A DNA stretch of 64,000 nucleotides from Salegentibacter sp. R32. GTDB lineage: Bacteria > Bacteroidota > Bacteroidia > Flavobacteriales > Flavobacteriaceae. Position numbers and translations under genes: made by a program. Positions 1 through 8,749 of this stretch are shown here, piece after piece. Under the pieces are notes generated by a model. The model saw nothing but the letters and a program-made list of their open reading frames with translations. It was not told the DNA's origin and searched no databases. Location: positions 62,001 through 126,000 of the forward strand of contig NZ_RXOM01000068.1 of assembly GCF_008692195.1 (NCBI RefSeq), read 5' to 3'. The number at the start of each line of letters is the position of its first letter. Position 1 is the first letter of the stretch.

Positions 1-433
1 AGGCTCTATTTTCTTTAGTCTCAATACTCAATTCTGACTTCTCACTACTCTTCTTTACCGTCCAACCTTCGTATTCCAGACTTTTCAGTAGAAAAAAGAT
101 GAATAAGGCGTACAACATTTGCGTGCCTACCGCGCCCCAATCTTCTTTAAAAGCACCGCCGGTAATGAGCGTCATTATAAATATGGCCGTTGCAGCTAGT
201 GATTTTTTACTAAAAATTCCGAAAATGATAAACCCACCCAAAATCACTTCTATAAAAGGAATCGCGTAAGCAATCATTTCAACTAAAGCTAAAGGAAGCA
301 TTGTGCCTTTGAAACCCTGTGTGAGTTCGCTGGCAAAAGCTTCTAACTTCGGAATTCTAACAAATCCGTGAAGGAAAAAGTTGATTCCCAAAGTGATTCT
401 GGCGAGCAGAAAAGCGAGTTGGTGGTTAGACAT
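1..433 (-). CDS. DoxX family membrane protein (partial, runs off the left edge)
   Basis: An open frame on the minus strand starts with ATG at 433 and runs off the window after about 144 codons with no stop. The translation begins MSNHQLAFLLARITLGINFF and shows a repeated pattern of hydrophobic helices around a motif like FLHGFVRIPKL, then GTMLPLALVEMIAYAIPFIE. That pattern is typical of the DoxX / SURF4-like four-helix inner-membrane family. The visible C-terminal end becomes polar (KKSSEKSELSIETKENR), so the true stop is probably close. DoxX members take part in redox or thiol-related membrane complexes, but the function here is unknown. Its ATG lies one base after the stop of the NAD(P)-binding protein gene, so the two are probably co-transcribed and translationally coupled. 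Confidence 0.8.
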   Translation of the reverse strand, partial: MSNHQLAFLLARITLGINFFLHGFVRIPKLEAFASELTQGFKGTMLPLALVEMIAYAIPFIEVILGGFIIFGIFSKKSLAATAIFIMTLITGGAFKEDWGAVGTQMLYALFIFFLLKSLEYEGWTVKKSSEKSELSIETKENRA

Positions 434-434
434 T

Positions 435-1085
435 TTAGGCGTTTTGCTCTACTTCTTGCAAAGCTAATTCTGTTGCAAGATTACCTTCTAAAATTTCAAA
501 AGTTTTATTTTGAAGCACATTTGGAGGTAGGCAGTCCACCAAGACTTGAGCTACATCTTTTCTAGAAATCTCACCATATTCATTTAAGCGTGCTTTTGCT
601 TTTATTTTGTTGGTTTTTTCTCCCTCAGTTAACTTTCCTGGTCGCACAATGCTGTAATCCAAAAAACTAGCTTTTAAATGGTCGTCGGCCGTTTTTTTGG
701 CTTCTAAATAATGTTCAAGTTCTGGTTTTTGCGAAGGATCTTCGGTTCCCATGGCACTTAACATGACAAATTTTTTAACTCCTGCTGCCTTCGCTCTGTC
801 AATAAGGTTAATAGCACCTTCTTGATCTACGGCAATGGTTTTATCTTTACCTGTATGGCCACCACTCCCTGCGGCAAAAATTACGCGATCTACACCTTGT
901 ACAGCATCGGTGAGATCACCTTCTAAGTCGGCTAATTCAACTTTTACATCTTTATTTTCAAAATAAGCCGACTGATCTTCATCTCTAACCATCGCTACAG
1001 GTTCGTAACTAGAATGGTCTTGTAAAATGTTAATTACTTCTCTTCCTGTTTTTCCGTTTGCTCCGGCTACTAAAATAGTTTCCAT
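435..1085 (-). CDS. NAD(P)-binding SDR-like oxidoreductase (NmrA/YwnB type)
   Basis: The 216-residue protein opens with a Rossmann motif, VAGANGKTGREV at about residues 6-17. This is the GxxGxxG dinucleotide-binding loop of atypical short-chain dehydrogenase / NmrA-like proteins. A second landmark is VIFAAGSGG near residue 68, followed by KFVMLSAMG and the active-site-like region LDYSIVRPGKL. The length matches small NAD(P)H-binding proteins of the YwnB/HSCARG group, which act as NAD(P)H-dependent reductases or redox sensors. No substrate can be assigned. The stop is one base from the ATG of the DoxX gene downstream, suggesting a two-gene redox-related operon. Confidence 0.85.
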   Translation of the reverse strand: METILVAGANGKTGREVINILQDHSSYEPVAMVRDEDQSAYFENKDVKVELADLEGDLTDAVQGVDRVIFAAGSGGHTGKDKTIAVDQEGAINLIDRAKAAGVKKFVMLSAMGTEDPSQKPELEHYLEAKKTADDHLKASFLDYSIVRPGKLTEGEKTNKIKAKARLNEYGEISRKDVAQVLVDCLPPNVLQNKTFEILEGNLATELALQEVEQNA

Positions 1086-1123
1086 AAAGTTTTTTCTTTT
1101 GAAGATACTAAGGAAGCAAAAGA

Positions 1124-1142
1124 TGCTTTCTCAAAGAAAGCT
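1124..1142 (-). terminator. Weak hairpin downstream of the carboxypeptidase-like-domain gene
   Basis: GCTTTCT at 1125-1131 pairs perfectly with AGAAAGC at 1135-1141 around a CAA loop. It sits just past the stop of the minus-strand gene at 1178-2209. The following T run on the minus strand is short and interrupted (ATCTTTTGC), so this is at best a weak terminator. Confidence 0.35.
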
Positions 1143-1177
1143 TAAATAACAAAGGATTAACAGATTTTTACGGGTAA

Positions 1178-2209
1178 TTAAAGTCCGTAATCTAGTGGTA
1201 AAAGGTTGGAAGCTCTTTGACTTCCCATATCGCCACCAAATGAAAAATTATAATTTGGATAAAAATTTCCTAACTTATCAATATAAAAAGTAGTTGATAG
1301 CTTATCATCATTTACTTGAATAAAAGATTGTAGAATATTGTTGTAAAGAATGGAAAGTTTAGAGGTTTGAATTGTAATCTCAGTAAGTTTGTTTAAAGGC
1401 TTAACGGTAAAATATCTATAAGGTTGGGTTTGCATACTTTCATAGAAAATTTTGTAATCGTTCTCTTTTAATTGTTTATTAGCTAAAGCACGCATAAAAT
1501 GAGTGATTGAACCCAAATAGGTTTCTGCTCTTCTTTTTTTAAACTTCTTTTTTGTTTTTCTTTTTAATTCTTTAAAAAAACTAGTTCCTATATAATAAAA
1601 TGAGTAGGGAGAATAATATTTATTGCCATCGTAATCGCTGGTTTCGTTAAACCGAAGTACAAAATCTTGAAGTTGATAATGAATTTTATAGCCTAAATAT
1701 TTGTTTTCAATAATCAAGGTTTGTGGTGTATTTGCAGTCATTTCTTTTTTGCTGGGGCTAAATCGCAGCTGGATATCATCTTCATTTAAAATTTTGCATC
1801 TTTTATTTTTATAATCAACGCCTAGAAACCACTCTCTAAAGTAATTAAGTTTTTTCTTTCTCGACCAAGGATCTGTTTCTAGCATAACTTCATCTAAAGA
1901 TTCGATACTTGGTTGTAACGATATCACTTTTAGGTTGGTTTCTTTAGCTGTAATCTGAAATTGTTGCGCCTCGTAACCCATAGAGCTAACAACGAGTAAG
2001 GCTTTTGTGCTTTGCTTGTAAGTAAGTTTGAAATTTCCATTATTAGTAGAAACTGTTCCAATAGTAGTTCCGTCAAAATAGATACTGGCACCATCGATGG
2101 GTTCTTGTGTTTCTACATCTATGATTTTTCCGGTAACCGTATTTTGGGAGTAACCAATTACATTTATTAACAAGATAAAAATAAAGGTAACATACTCTTT
2201 AATCTTCAT
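1178..2209 (-). CDS. Secreted protein with N-terminal carboxypeptidase-like regulatory domain
   Basis: The 343-residue protein starts with a hydrophobic signal peptide ending near GYSQ (residue 22). A carboxypeptidase D regulatory-like beta-sandwich follows at about residues 23-95 (TVTGKIIDVETQEPIDGASI, then NNGNFKL and SSMGYEAQQFQI). The remainder, rich in Lys, Tyr and aromatic residues, resembles conserved flavobacterial proteins of unknown function with this leading domain. No TonB plug or barrel follows, so it is not a TonB receptor. It probably acts in the periplasm or at the outer membrane. Its ATG lies 11 bases inside the 3' end of the upstream acyltransferase gene, so the pair is almost certainly one transcript. 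The exact role is not recognised. Confidence 0.8.
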   Translation of the reverse strand: MKIKEYVTFIFILLINVIGYSQNTVTGKIIDVETQEPIDGASIYFDGTTIGTVSTNNGNFKLTYKQSTKALLVVSSMGYEAQQFQITAKETNLKVISLQPSIESLDEVMLETDPWSRKKKLNYFREWFLGVDYKNKRCKILNEDDIQLRFSPSKKEMTANTPQTLIIENKYLGYKIHYQLQDFVLRFNETSDYDGNKYYSPYSFYYIGTSFFKELKRKTKKKFKKRRAETYLGSITHFMRALANKQLKENDYKIFYESMQTQPYRYFTVKPLNKLTEITIQTSKLSILYNNILQSFIQVNDDKLSTTFYIDKLGNFYPNYNFSFGGDMGSQRASNLLPLDYGL

Positions 2210-4010
2210 TATTGTTTATCTTTTTTTCCAGTTCTTCTTGTAGTTCTTCCATGACTGGTTTTACGGTAGATTCCGGTAGGTCGGCAATACGAATGTACAT
2301 TAACCCATCAACGGAATTATTAAAAAGCGGGTCGACATTAAAGGCAACCACCTTTGCATTTTGCTTAATATATTTTTTCAGCAATACAGGCATTCTTAAG
2401 CTATCAGGTTCTAGCTCATCAATAATTTTATCAAATTTGTTGAGGTCAGCTTCCGTTTCATCAAAAACAAAATCTTTTTCGGCGTCTCTTAATTTTACCT
2501 TGTATTCTTTTTTAGGTCTAACGTATTGCGCTACATAAGGATCGTAATAATGAGATTTCATAAACTCAATCATCATCGATTTTGAAAAATCTGAAAACTT
2601 GTTGCTAATACTTACGCCCCCAATTAAGTAATTATGCTCCGGGAAACGTAAGGTACAATGCACAATTCCTTTCCACAGTAAAAATAAAGGCATGGGTTTT
2701 TGCTGATATTCTTTTACAATAAAAGCGCGTCCCATTTCTATAGATTCACTCATCAGTTTGTATAATTCCGGTTCAAAACGGAATAATTGCTGAAGGTAAA
2801 ATCCGTCGATTCCATATTTGGGGAATATCTCTTTTCCAAAGCCCATGCGGTATGCTCCAACGATTTTTTTTCCTTCGTTATCATAAAGAAAAAGATGATG
2901 GTAGAAATCGTCAAATTCATCTAAATCGGTCGCATTATTAGTTCCTTCACCAATAGCTCGGAAGGTGATTTCCCGTAACCGACCAATTTCGGTTACGATG
3001 TTTGGAATGTATTCTCGCTTGGCTAAAAATACTTCATAGTTTTTACTTTGGAGCAGACGTTTATCGTTTTCTCGGCAAAAATCTATTTCGGCTTCCATCA
3101 AATAATCTTCAGTTTCACCGGCAATTTCTTTAGGGGAACGCGGAATTTTGATCTGCTTCGGAATATGAATATTTTTCAGTAAACTTTTCTTATTGAAACC
3201 ACTAGAAAGCATATAGGTTTTTCTGCGCAGAAAATTGGTAAAATCTTCTAAAGTTTCATGCTCTTGTTGATCTGCTACTGAAATTGGATTTCCAATCCGT
3301 ACTTTTATCTTTCGGTTTTTCTGTGTGAGCATTTCACTAGGGAGTTTCGCCGTTCGTAAGGAATCGTTCAATTTTGCCAAACGATAAAATGCTGCACTAT
3401 TTTTGGCATGAAAATAAATGGGAACTACCGGAACTTCAGACTTTTGAACAAGTTTCATCGCTTCCGGAAGCCAAGGTCTATCAACAATAATTTTATCTTC
3501 TTTATGGGTGGAAACTTCCCCTGCCGGAAAAATCCCTAACGGATTACCGTTTCGAAGATGTAAAATAGATTCTTTTAAACCTTTTACACTCGATTTAGCA
3601 TCCTTTCTATCTTCAAAAGGATTAACCGGCATAATATAAGGTTGTAGCGGGTCTAACCGATGCAATAAAAAATTGGCAATTATTTTAAAATCGGGACGCT
3701 TTTCAATGAGTATTTTCATTAAAATCATTCCGTCGATGGCACCAAGCGGATGGTTGGAAATAGCAATGAAAGGTCCGGTTTTTGGGATTCTCTTTAAATC
3801 TTTTTCAGGAATCTCATAATCTACTTCCAAATAATTGAGAATAGAATCTAAAAACTGAGTTCCGTTAAGGTGTTTGCGGTCGTCGTAAACTTTATTAAAA
3901 TGACTTAATTTTGTTAGCTGCATTAAAGCCGCTCCAAAAGCAGTTCCTAAAAACCCGAACTTTTCTAAATTAAGTCCCTTTGCCACTTCTTTAGCAGAAA
4001 CAAACCCCAT
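2199..4010 (-). CDS. olsF: Bifunctional acyltransferase, OlsF-like (PlsC-type plus GNAT-type halves)
   Basis: The 603-residue protein fuses two acyltransferase modules. The N-terminal half has the PlsC-type block NHPLGAIDG (His87, Asp93, a one-residue-longer spacing than classical HX4D) and FPAGE at 161-165. The C-terminal half, about residues 320-520, has OlsB/hemolysin-like GNAT features: REITFRAIGEGTN, DLDEFDDFYHHLFLYD, IVGAYRMGFG and ESIEMGRAFI. This order matches OlsF-type enzymes, known in Flavobacterium and Serratia to make ornithine lipids by N-acylating the amino acid and then O-acylating the 3-hydroxy acyl chain. Related Bacteroidota enzymes make glycine lipids, so the head group is not certain. 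It acts at the inner membrane. The gene overlaps the downstream secreted-protein gene by 11 bases. Confidence 0.75.
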   Translation of the reverse strand: MGFVSAKEVAKGLNLEKFGFLGTAFGAALMQLTKLSHFNKVYDDRKHLNGTQFLDSILNYLEVDYEIPEKDLKRIPKTGPFIAISNHPLGAIDGMILMKILIEKRPDFKIIANFLLHRLDPLQPYIMPVNPFEDRKDAKSSVKGLKESILHLRNGNPLGIFPAGEVSTHKEDKIIVDRPWLPEAMKLVQKSEVPVVPIYFHAKNSAAFYRLAKLNDSLRTAKLPSEMLTQKNRKIKVRIGNPISVADQQEHETLEDFTNFLRRKTYMLSSGFNKKSLLKNIHIPKQIKIPRSPKEIAGETEDYLMEAEIDFCRENDKRLLQSKNYEVFLAKREYIPNIVTEIGRLREITFRAIGEGTNNATDLDEFDDFYHHLFLYDNEGKKIVGAYRMGFGKEIFPKYGIDGFYLQQLFRFEPELYKLMSESIEMGRAFIVKEYQQKPMPLFLLWKGIVHCTLRFPEHNYLIGGVSISNKFSDFSKSMMIEFMKSHYYDPYVAQYVRPKKEYKVKLRDAEKDFVFDETEADLNKFDKIIDELEPDSLRMPVLLKKYIKQNAKVVAFNVDPLFNNSVDGLMYIRIADLPESTVKPVMEELQEELEKKINNNED

Positions 4011-4025
4011 ACATACGTTTTCTTA

Positions 4026-4033
4026 CAAATATA
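4026..4033 (-). promoter_or_regulatory. Candidate -7 box for the OlsF-like gene
   Basis: On the minus strand the sequence reads TATATTTG, an exact match to the Bacteroidota -7 consensus TAnnTTTG, 16 bases before the ATG at 4010. No clear TTG lies at the expected -33 distance, so support is partial. Confidence 0.4.
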
Positions 4034-4055
4034 ATAAATTTAGCCTATCGGTATT

Positions 4056-5309
4056 TTACTCTTTTGTGACAAGCTGAACCGTTGTTCTGGTAAGCTGTTT
4101 GAGTAAAATAGTTTTATCTTTTTCTAGCTGATTGATAGCTTCTTCAGAAAAATGCCGAATGGTATAAAGTGAAACATTTTTGTGATATTTCACCTTAAAT
4201 TTAGCTTTTAGATGTGTGATTAATTTATCTACATTATTGAATTTATTATCCACACAAACCGAAAAACTAATAGCAGAATTCTGAATAAGGTCTACTTTAA
4301 TTTGATATTTATGGAATAACGCAAAAATCTCACTTATATTTTCTTCCACAAAAAAGGAAAAGTCCAATGCCGAAAGGGATAGAAGCACCAAGTCTTTCTT
4401 GACTATAAAACAAGGAACGTATGGCGTAATAATTTTACCTCTTCCTACCACGGTTCCTTCAGCTTCGGGATGATAAAAAGATTTGACGAATAATGGAATT
4501 TCCCTCTTTTGTAAAGGCTGAAGTGTTTTCGGATGAATTACCGACGCCCCGTAAAAAGCGAGCTCAATGGCTTCTTCATAACTAATTTCTTTGAGGAGTT
4601 GCGTATTTTTAAAAACCCGAGGATCTGCATTGAGTACACCTTCAACATCTTTCCAAATCGTTACATCAATGGCTTTTAAGCAATAGGCGAAAATCCCGGC
4701 GGTGTAATCACTTCCTTCCCGGCCGAGTGTAGTCGTGAAATTATTGGGGTCTGAAGCAATAAAACCTTGCGTGAGGTACAATTTATTACTTTGAATATTT
4801 TCCTGAATTTTCTTTTCTGTTAAAGTCCAATCTACTTTGGCATCACGATAAGTAGCATCGGTTTTGATGAGGTTTCTAGCATCCAACCAAGTGTTTTCAA
4901 TATTCAGAAAACTTAAATATTCACTCGCAATGGTAGTGCTTATTAACTCTCCAAAACAAATTACTTGGTCGTAAACATAATCGTAATTAGGCGATTTATT
5001 TCGGTTCAGAAAAGTTTCCAGTTCTTCAAATAAATGTTTTACTTTATGAAAAACAGGAAGGTTCTCCTCGGGAAAAAGTTCGATAAGAATTTGATGATGA
5101 AAAGCTTTAATTACCTGAATATGCGCTGTAAGATGGGCTTCTTCTTCAAAATAACTTTTAATGACTTTCTCTAACGCATTGGTAGTTTTTCCCATAGCCG
5201 AAATTACCACCACTTTATCAGTAACGCCGGTTTGTTGTAAAACTTTGGCTACGTTTTTTACACCTTGGGCATCTTTTACCGATGCACCTCCAAACTTGAA
5301 TATATTCAT
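4056..5309 (-). CDS. lysC: Aspartate kinase (monofunctional)
   Basis: The 417-residue enzyme phosphorylates L-aspartate, the first step towards lysine/diaminopimelate, threonine, methionine and isoleucine. The N-terminus has the kinase signature FKFGGASVKD at residues 4-13. Further on are TTLGREGSDYTAG (the aspartate/ATP-binding GRGGSD-like block) and DVEGVLNADPRVF. The last 120 or so residues form an ACT-type regulatory region beginning around LVLLSLSALDFSFF, implying feedback control by an end product. The length fits single-function flavobacterial aspartokinases, with no homoserine dehydrogenase fused. Its ATG overlaps the stop of the upstream GNAT gene by four bases (ATGA), giving a coupled two-gene unit divergent from fbp. 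Confidence 0.92.
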   Translation of the reverse strand: MNIFKFGGASVKDAQGVKNVAKVLQQTGVTDKVVVISAMGKTTNALEKVIKSYFEEEAHLTAHIQVIKAFHHQILIELFPEENLPVFHKVKHLFEELETFLNRNKSPNYDYVYDQVICFGELISTTIASEYLSFLNIENTWLDARNLIKTDATYRDAKVDWTLTEKKIQENIQSNKLYLTQGFIASDPNNFTTTLGREGSDYTAGIFAYCLKAIDVTIWKDVEGVLNADPRVFKNTQLLKEISYEEAIELAFYGASVIHPKTLQPLQKREIPLFVKSFYHPEAEGTVVGRGKIITPYVPCFIVKKDLVLLSLSALDFSFFVEENISEIFALFHKYQIKVDLIQNSAISFSVCVDNKFNNVDKLITHLKAKFKVKYHKNVSLYTIRHFSEEAINQLEKDKTILLKQLTRTTVQLVTKE

Positions 5310-5788
5310 GAATTGTTTTTCAGAAATTTATGAATGGATGCTTCATCAAACTGAACGGTGTTCCATTCAGAAAAAATAGTCGCTCCCGTATTTTTATAGA
5401 AATTTATAGCTGGGGTGTTCCAATCTAAGACGACCCATTCTACCCGTTTCAGGTTATTCTCAGCGGCAAATTCCATTACTTTTTTATAAAGCTGAAAACC
5501 AATTCCGTTTCCGCGATAAGCTTCATTGACGATTAAATCTTCCAAATGAATGGTTTTTCCTTTCCAAGTAGAATATCTGAAATAAAAAAGCGCCATTCCA
5601 ACAATTTCTCCTTCGGCTTCTGCTACAAAACAGTTGAATAACGGGTTTTTGCCAAAGCCATCTCTTTCTAAATCTTCTACAGTAACTTCAACCGCATTGG
5701 GTTCTCTTTCGTAAACGGCAAGTTGCTGAATTAAACTTAAAACGGACGGCATATCTTTTTTAGCTGCCTTTCTTACTTGAAATTCCAT
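5306..5788 (-). CDS. GNAT family N-acetyltransferase
   Basis: The 160-residue protein spans a whole GNAT fold. It begins MEFQVRKAAKKDMPSVLSLI, has the beta4 segment HLEDLIVNEAYRG, and carries the acetyl-CoA pyrophosphate-binding motif YRGNGIGFQLYKKV at about residues 91-104. WVVLDWNTPAINFYKNTGA near the end resembles the spermidine/diamine and thialysine acetyltransferase branch. The acceptor substrate cannot be fixed from sequence. It is translationally coupled to aspartate kinase through a four-base overlap and lies divergent to fbp. I infer only co-expression, not a direct role in lysine metabolism. Confidence 0.85.
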   Translation of the reverse strand: MEFQVRKAAKKDMPSVLSLIQQLAVYEREPNAVEVTVEDLERDGFGKNPLFNCFVAEAEGEIVGMALFYFRYSTWKGKTIHLEDLIVNEAYRGNGIGFQLYKKVMEFAAENNLKRVEWVVLDWNTPAINFYKNTGATIFSEWNTVQFDEASIHKFLKNNS

Positions 5789-5861
5789 ATTTTGTACTTT
5801 GCAAACAAAAATAGCAATACAATCACTTTTTTTCTATTTTTGTTGAAGAAACAAACTTAAT

Positions 5862-6875
5862 ATGTCTAAAAAAAACCAAACGCTGGGTGAGTTTATCATT
5901 GAAAACCAGCAAGCTTTCCCTTATTCTTCCGGAGAACTTTCACGATTAATCAACTCGATAAGGCTAGCGGCCAAAGTGGTGAACCACGAGGTGAATAAAG
6001 CCGGTCTTGTAGATATTACCGGAGCGGTGGGAGACACCAACATTCAAGGGGAAGAACAACAAAAATTAGATGTTTACGCCAACCAAAAATTTATTCAAAC
6101 TTTAACCAATCGCGAAATCGTTTGCGGAATCGCTTCGGAGGAGAATGATGAATATATTACCATCCAAGGGCACAATAAAGATCACAAAAATAAATACGTG
6201 GTTTTAATGGACCCGTTAGATGGAAGTTCAAATATTGATGTAAATGTTTCCGTAGGGACTATATTTTCAGTTTATCGCCGTGTAACTCCAATTGGTACGC
6301 CGGTAACGATGGAAGATTTCTTACAACCCGGAAATTTACAAGTGGCTGCCGGTTACATTGTTTATGGAACTTCTACGATGTTAGTTTATACCACCGGTCA
6401 TGGTGTAAATGGCTTTACCTTAAATCCTGCAATTGGCACGTATTACCTTTCGCATCCTGATATGAAGTTTTCTGAAGATGGAAATATTTATTCTGTTAAC
6501 GAAGGGAATTATGCGCAATTTCCACAAGGGGTAAAAGATTATATAAAATATTGTCAGGCTGAAGAAGGAGACAGACCTTACACTTCAAGATATATAGGTT
6601 CTTTGGTTTCAGATATTCATAGGAATATGATTAAGGGCGGAATTTACATTTATCCTGGAAGCTCTAAATATCCTGATGGAAAATTACGACTCTTATATGA
6701 ATGTAACCCGATGGCTTTTATTGCTGAACAAGCCGGAGGTAAGGCAAGTGATGGTTTTAAAAGAATTATGGACATTAAACCAAATGAACTGCACGAACGC
6801 GTTCCATTTTTCTGTGGAAGTAAAAATATGGTGGAAAAAGCAGAAGAATTTATGCAAAATGCAAAAGAAAAATAA
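5862..6875 (+). CDS. fbp: Fructose-1,6-bisphosphatase, class I
   Basis: The 337-residue enzyme hydrolyses fructose 1,6-bisphosphate to fructose 6-phosphate, the committed gluconeogenic step in the cytoplasm. It carries the class I metal-binding signature DPLDGSSN at residues 117-124. Other family landmarks are [46 protein letters not shown] and [20 protein letters not shown]. Length is normal. Upstream, TATTTTTG at 5835-5842 matches the -7 box, although no good TTG is seen at -33. The gene stands alone and is divergent from the GNAT/lysC pair. Its 3' end faces the TerB-like gene across a shared hairpin. Confidence 0.96.
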   Translation: MSKKNQTLGEFIIENQQAFPYSSGELSRLINSIRLAAKVVNHEVNKAGLVDITGAVGDTNIQGEEQQKLDVYANQKFIQTLTNREIVCGIASEENDEYITIQGHNKDHKNKYVVLMDPLDGSSNIDVNVSVGTIFSVYRRVTPIGTPVTMEDFLQPGNLQVAAGYIVYGTSTMLVYTTGHGVNGFTLNPAIGTYYLSHPDMKFSEDGNIYSVNEGNYAQFPQGVKDYIKYCQAEEGDRPYTSRYIGSLVSDIHRNMIKGGIYIYPGSSKYPDGKLRLLYECNPMAFIAEQAGGKASDGFKRIMDIKPNELHERVPFFCGSKNMVEKAEEFMQNAKEK

Positions 6876-6880
6876 AGAAG

Positions 6881-6909
6881 CAGAAAGTAAGATCAACTCT
6901 TACTTTCTG
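6881..6909. terminator. Bidirectional terminator between fbp and the TerB-like gene
   Basis: CAGAAAGTAAGA at 6881-6892 and TCTTACTTTCTG at 6898-6909 are perfect 12-base inverted repeats around a TCAAC loop. The hairpin lies between converging genes and contains the last codons and stop (6900-6902) of the minus-strand TerB-like gene. Neither flank has a long pure T run, so the strength is uncertain. Confidence 0.65.
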
Positions 6910-7325
6910 TCTAATAAATATTTATAGTCTTCAAAACTAAGGGTTCCCCCTAATATTTTAATTGACCGTTCGATGATTTCTTTTGAAGTTTCTGAAGAAA
7001 AGCCTAAACCAACAGCATATTTTTTCAGTAAAAATGCCTCTTCCTCTTCCATATCGTGATCAGCAAAAATTACGGTCAGTAAATCGTATAAATTCTCTAA
7101 TCTCTTTTCGGTAGTGTAAGGAGCGGTGATAGGATACTTACTCGGATTTTTTAACACCTCCAGGACTTCGCTTTCATGAAGGTCCAATTTTCTGGCAAGA
7201 CGCTCCAAAACCTCTTTTTCTTCCTCATTAATTTCACCATCAACAGCCGCTAAATTAACAATAGCGGCAAAGTGACCAAGATTTCTGGTGTGTTCTCCTG
7301 AACCAAATAAATCTGAAAATGACAT
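6900..7325 (-). CDS. TerB-like (tellurite resistance family) protein
   Basis: The 141-residue, strongly acidic and helical protein matches the TerB domain. It has NLAAVDGEINEEEKEVLERL in the first half and IFADHDMEEEEAFLLKKYAV in the second, the paired DGE/E-rich metal-binding helices of the family. The name comes from tellurite resistance operons, but stand-alone members are widespread and their role is poorly defined. There are no ter neighbours here, so a tellurite function should not be assumed. It is a monocistronic cytoplasmic protein with its own promoter. The final codons and stop form one arm of a terminator hairpin. Confidence 0.85.
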   Translation of the reverse strand: MSFSDLFGSGEHTRNLGHFAAIVNLAAVDGEINEEEKEVLERLARKLDLHESEVLEVLKNPSKYPITAPYTTEKRLENLYDLLTVIFADHDMEEEEAFLLKKYAVGLGFSSETSKEIIERSIKILGGTLSFEDYKYLLDRK

Positions 7326-7349
7326 AATTATTTTATCTTAAATTGGGTG

Positions 7350-7378
7350 CAAATATAGATAAAGAACTTTAAAACCAA
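7350..7378 (-). promoter_or_regulatory. Promoter of the TerB-like gene
   Basis: On the minus strand TTG (7378-7376), an 18-base spacer and TATATTTG (7357-7350) match the Bacteroidota sigma-ABfr type promoter exactly. The ATG at 7325 is about 25 bases downstream. Confidence 0.7.
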
Positions 7379-7388
7379 ATTTAAAAAA

Positions 7389-8540
7389 TTACTCTTTAAT
7401 TATTTTTTGGACCATCACTTTTTGATCGGATTTTATTTTGAAAAAATATACGCCATTGGAAAGAAAAGAAATATCAATTTTATTTCTTACATCAATATAT
7501 TTTTTAATTTCTTTCCCATTTATATCTAAAATCCGAATTTGATGAATTGGCAAGTTGTTGGTCGCATTAAAGTAAAGATAATTTTTGGTTGGATTGGGAT
7601 ATAGTGTTATTGGCGTTTGTTGTTTTTCATTTATGTTTAAGAGAGAGCAAGTCGAAAATTCTAAATAATCTCCAGAAGCGCTTGTTAATGTAAATACTTC
7701 TGCTTCACATGGAATAGGATCCCAATAATCTATTTGAACAAATGTCAATTCTAAAATTTCGTCACTATGATTACTAAAAAAATTAAAATAATTATTTTGT
7801 ATGGAAGTATTTTGAGGATCGTTACAATCTGAATTACCAATAGTTAAATCACTACAATTTATCACAAAATCATGGAAACTATCACCTTCCCCCAACGTAA
7901 AACCTCCTGAAAGCTGATCACAAACTTGGGTTTCAAAGCTTCCGTCATAGTTAAATTTAGCTGTAATTTCTCCAAACTCCGAATTGGGCGTCATTGAAGT
8001 GAAAGTTCCATTAACCTCCATACTAGTAAGGTGCCATTCAATTCCATAAGTTTCATGAAACAGTTTAGATGCTTTATTTTGATGAGGGCTATTGTATAAA
8101 TGAAGTGTCTCTCCTTCGTCATTTAAGACTTCCAGTTTTACCACCGTTCCGTTTTCTTCAGTAATAGAATAGGTGAAATTTTCACTTAGGTGTTCATTAA
8201 AAAAATCAATGACTAAATTTGAAAAATCGGTATTGTTAGTTTCCGTACAATTTACCGTAGTATTTGAGAAATTAGAAGCTGCAAAGTTAGAATTTGGAGC
8301 ATCATGTACAAGGTTCATCTGAAAGCTTCCTCCGCAACATAAGTCTGCGATTATTAAATTAGCAGTTAAGTCAATAGTTAATTGACTGTTCAAATCTGGG
8401 CTTAAAGGTTTTTCGGTAATAGTTCCGTTACTGGTTTCTATGGAATGAATAAACCATGGATTATCGTTTAGTTGAATAGTTTGACTATACACCGTAAAAG
8501 GAATAATTAAAACAATGAAGGTATGTAATAGTTCTTTCAT
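7389..8540 (-). CDS. Secreted protein with type IX secretion (type A) sorting domain
   Basis: The 383-residue protein has a signal peptide (about residues 1-19, ending VYSQ). The last 75 or so residues form a type IX secretion sorting domain: LYPNPTKNYLYFNA, IRILDINGKEIKKY, then ISFLSNGVYFFKIKS and VQKIIKE. Such proteins cross the outer membrane by the Por/Gld type IX system and are often anchored on the surface. The central 290 residues show paired segments of similar flavour, for example NGTITEKPLSP and NGTFTSMTPNSE, with several cysteines (DLCCGGSF). This fits lipocalin-like or META-like beta structure, but no family is recognised. It is monocistronic. Confidence 0.85.
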   Translation of the reverse strand: MKELLHTFIVLIIPFTVYSQTIQLNDNPWFIHSIETSNGTITEKPLSPDLNSQLTIDLTANLIIADLCCGGSFQMNLVHDAPNSNFAASNFSNTTVNCTETNNTDFSNLVIDFFNEHLSENFTYSITEENGTVVKLEVLNDEGETLHLYNSPHQNKASKLFHETYGIEWHLTSMEVNGTFTSMTPNSEFGEITAKFNYDGSFETQVCDQLSGGFTLGEGDSFHDFVINCSDLTIGNSDCNDPQNTSIQNNYFNFFSNHSDEILELTFVQIDYWDPIPCEAEVFTLTSASGDYLEFSTCSLLNINEKQQTPITLYPNPTKNYLYFNATNNLPIHQIRILDINGKEIKKYIDVRNKIDISFLSNGVYFFKIKSDQKVMVQKIIKE

Positions 8541-8749
8541 AATGAATAAATTACTGTTATAAATATAATATTATTTTATAAATAATGCATTTACAAAATT
8601 TAGCTTTTATTTTTAGATTTCTGCTAAGCTATGATGCAGAAGAAAATAGAACTTTATCATATTCTTAATCAGCTAGTTTTTTTATAAAATATTCAAAGTC
8701 GGTTGCATAAAATTCCTTAATTTCGCAAACCATTAGAAATTGCGTACAA

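Noticed and set aside
6900-7325. Tellurite resistance operon
   Set aside because: Only a lone TerB-like gene is present; there are no other ter genes.
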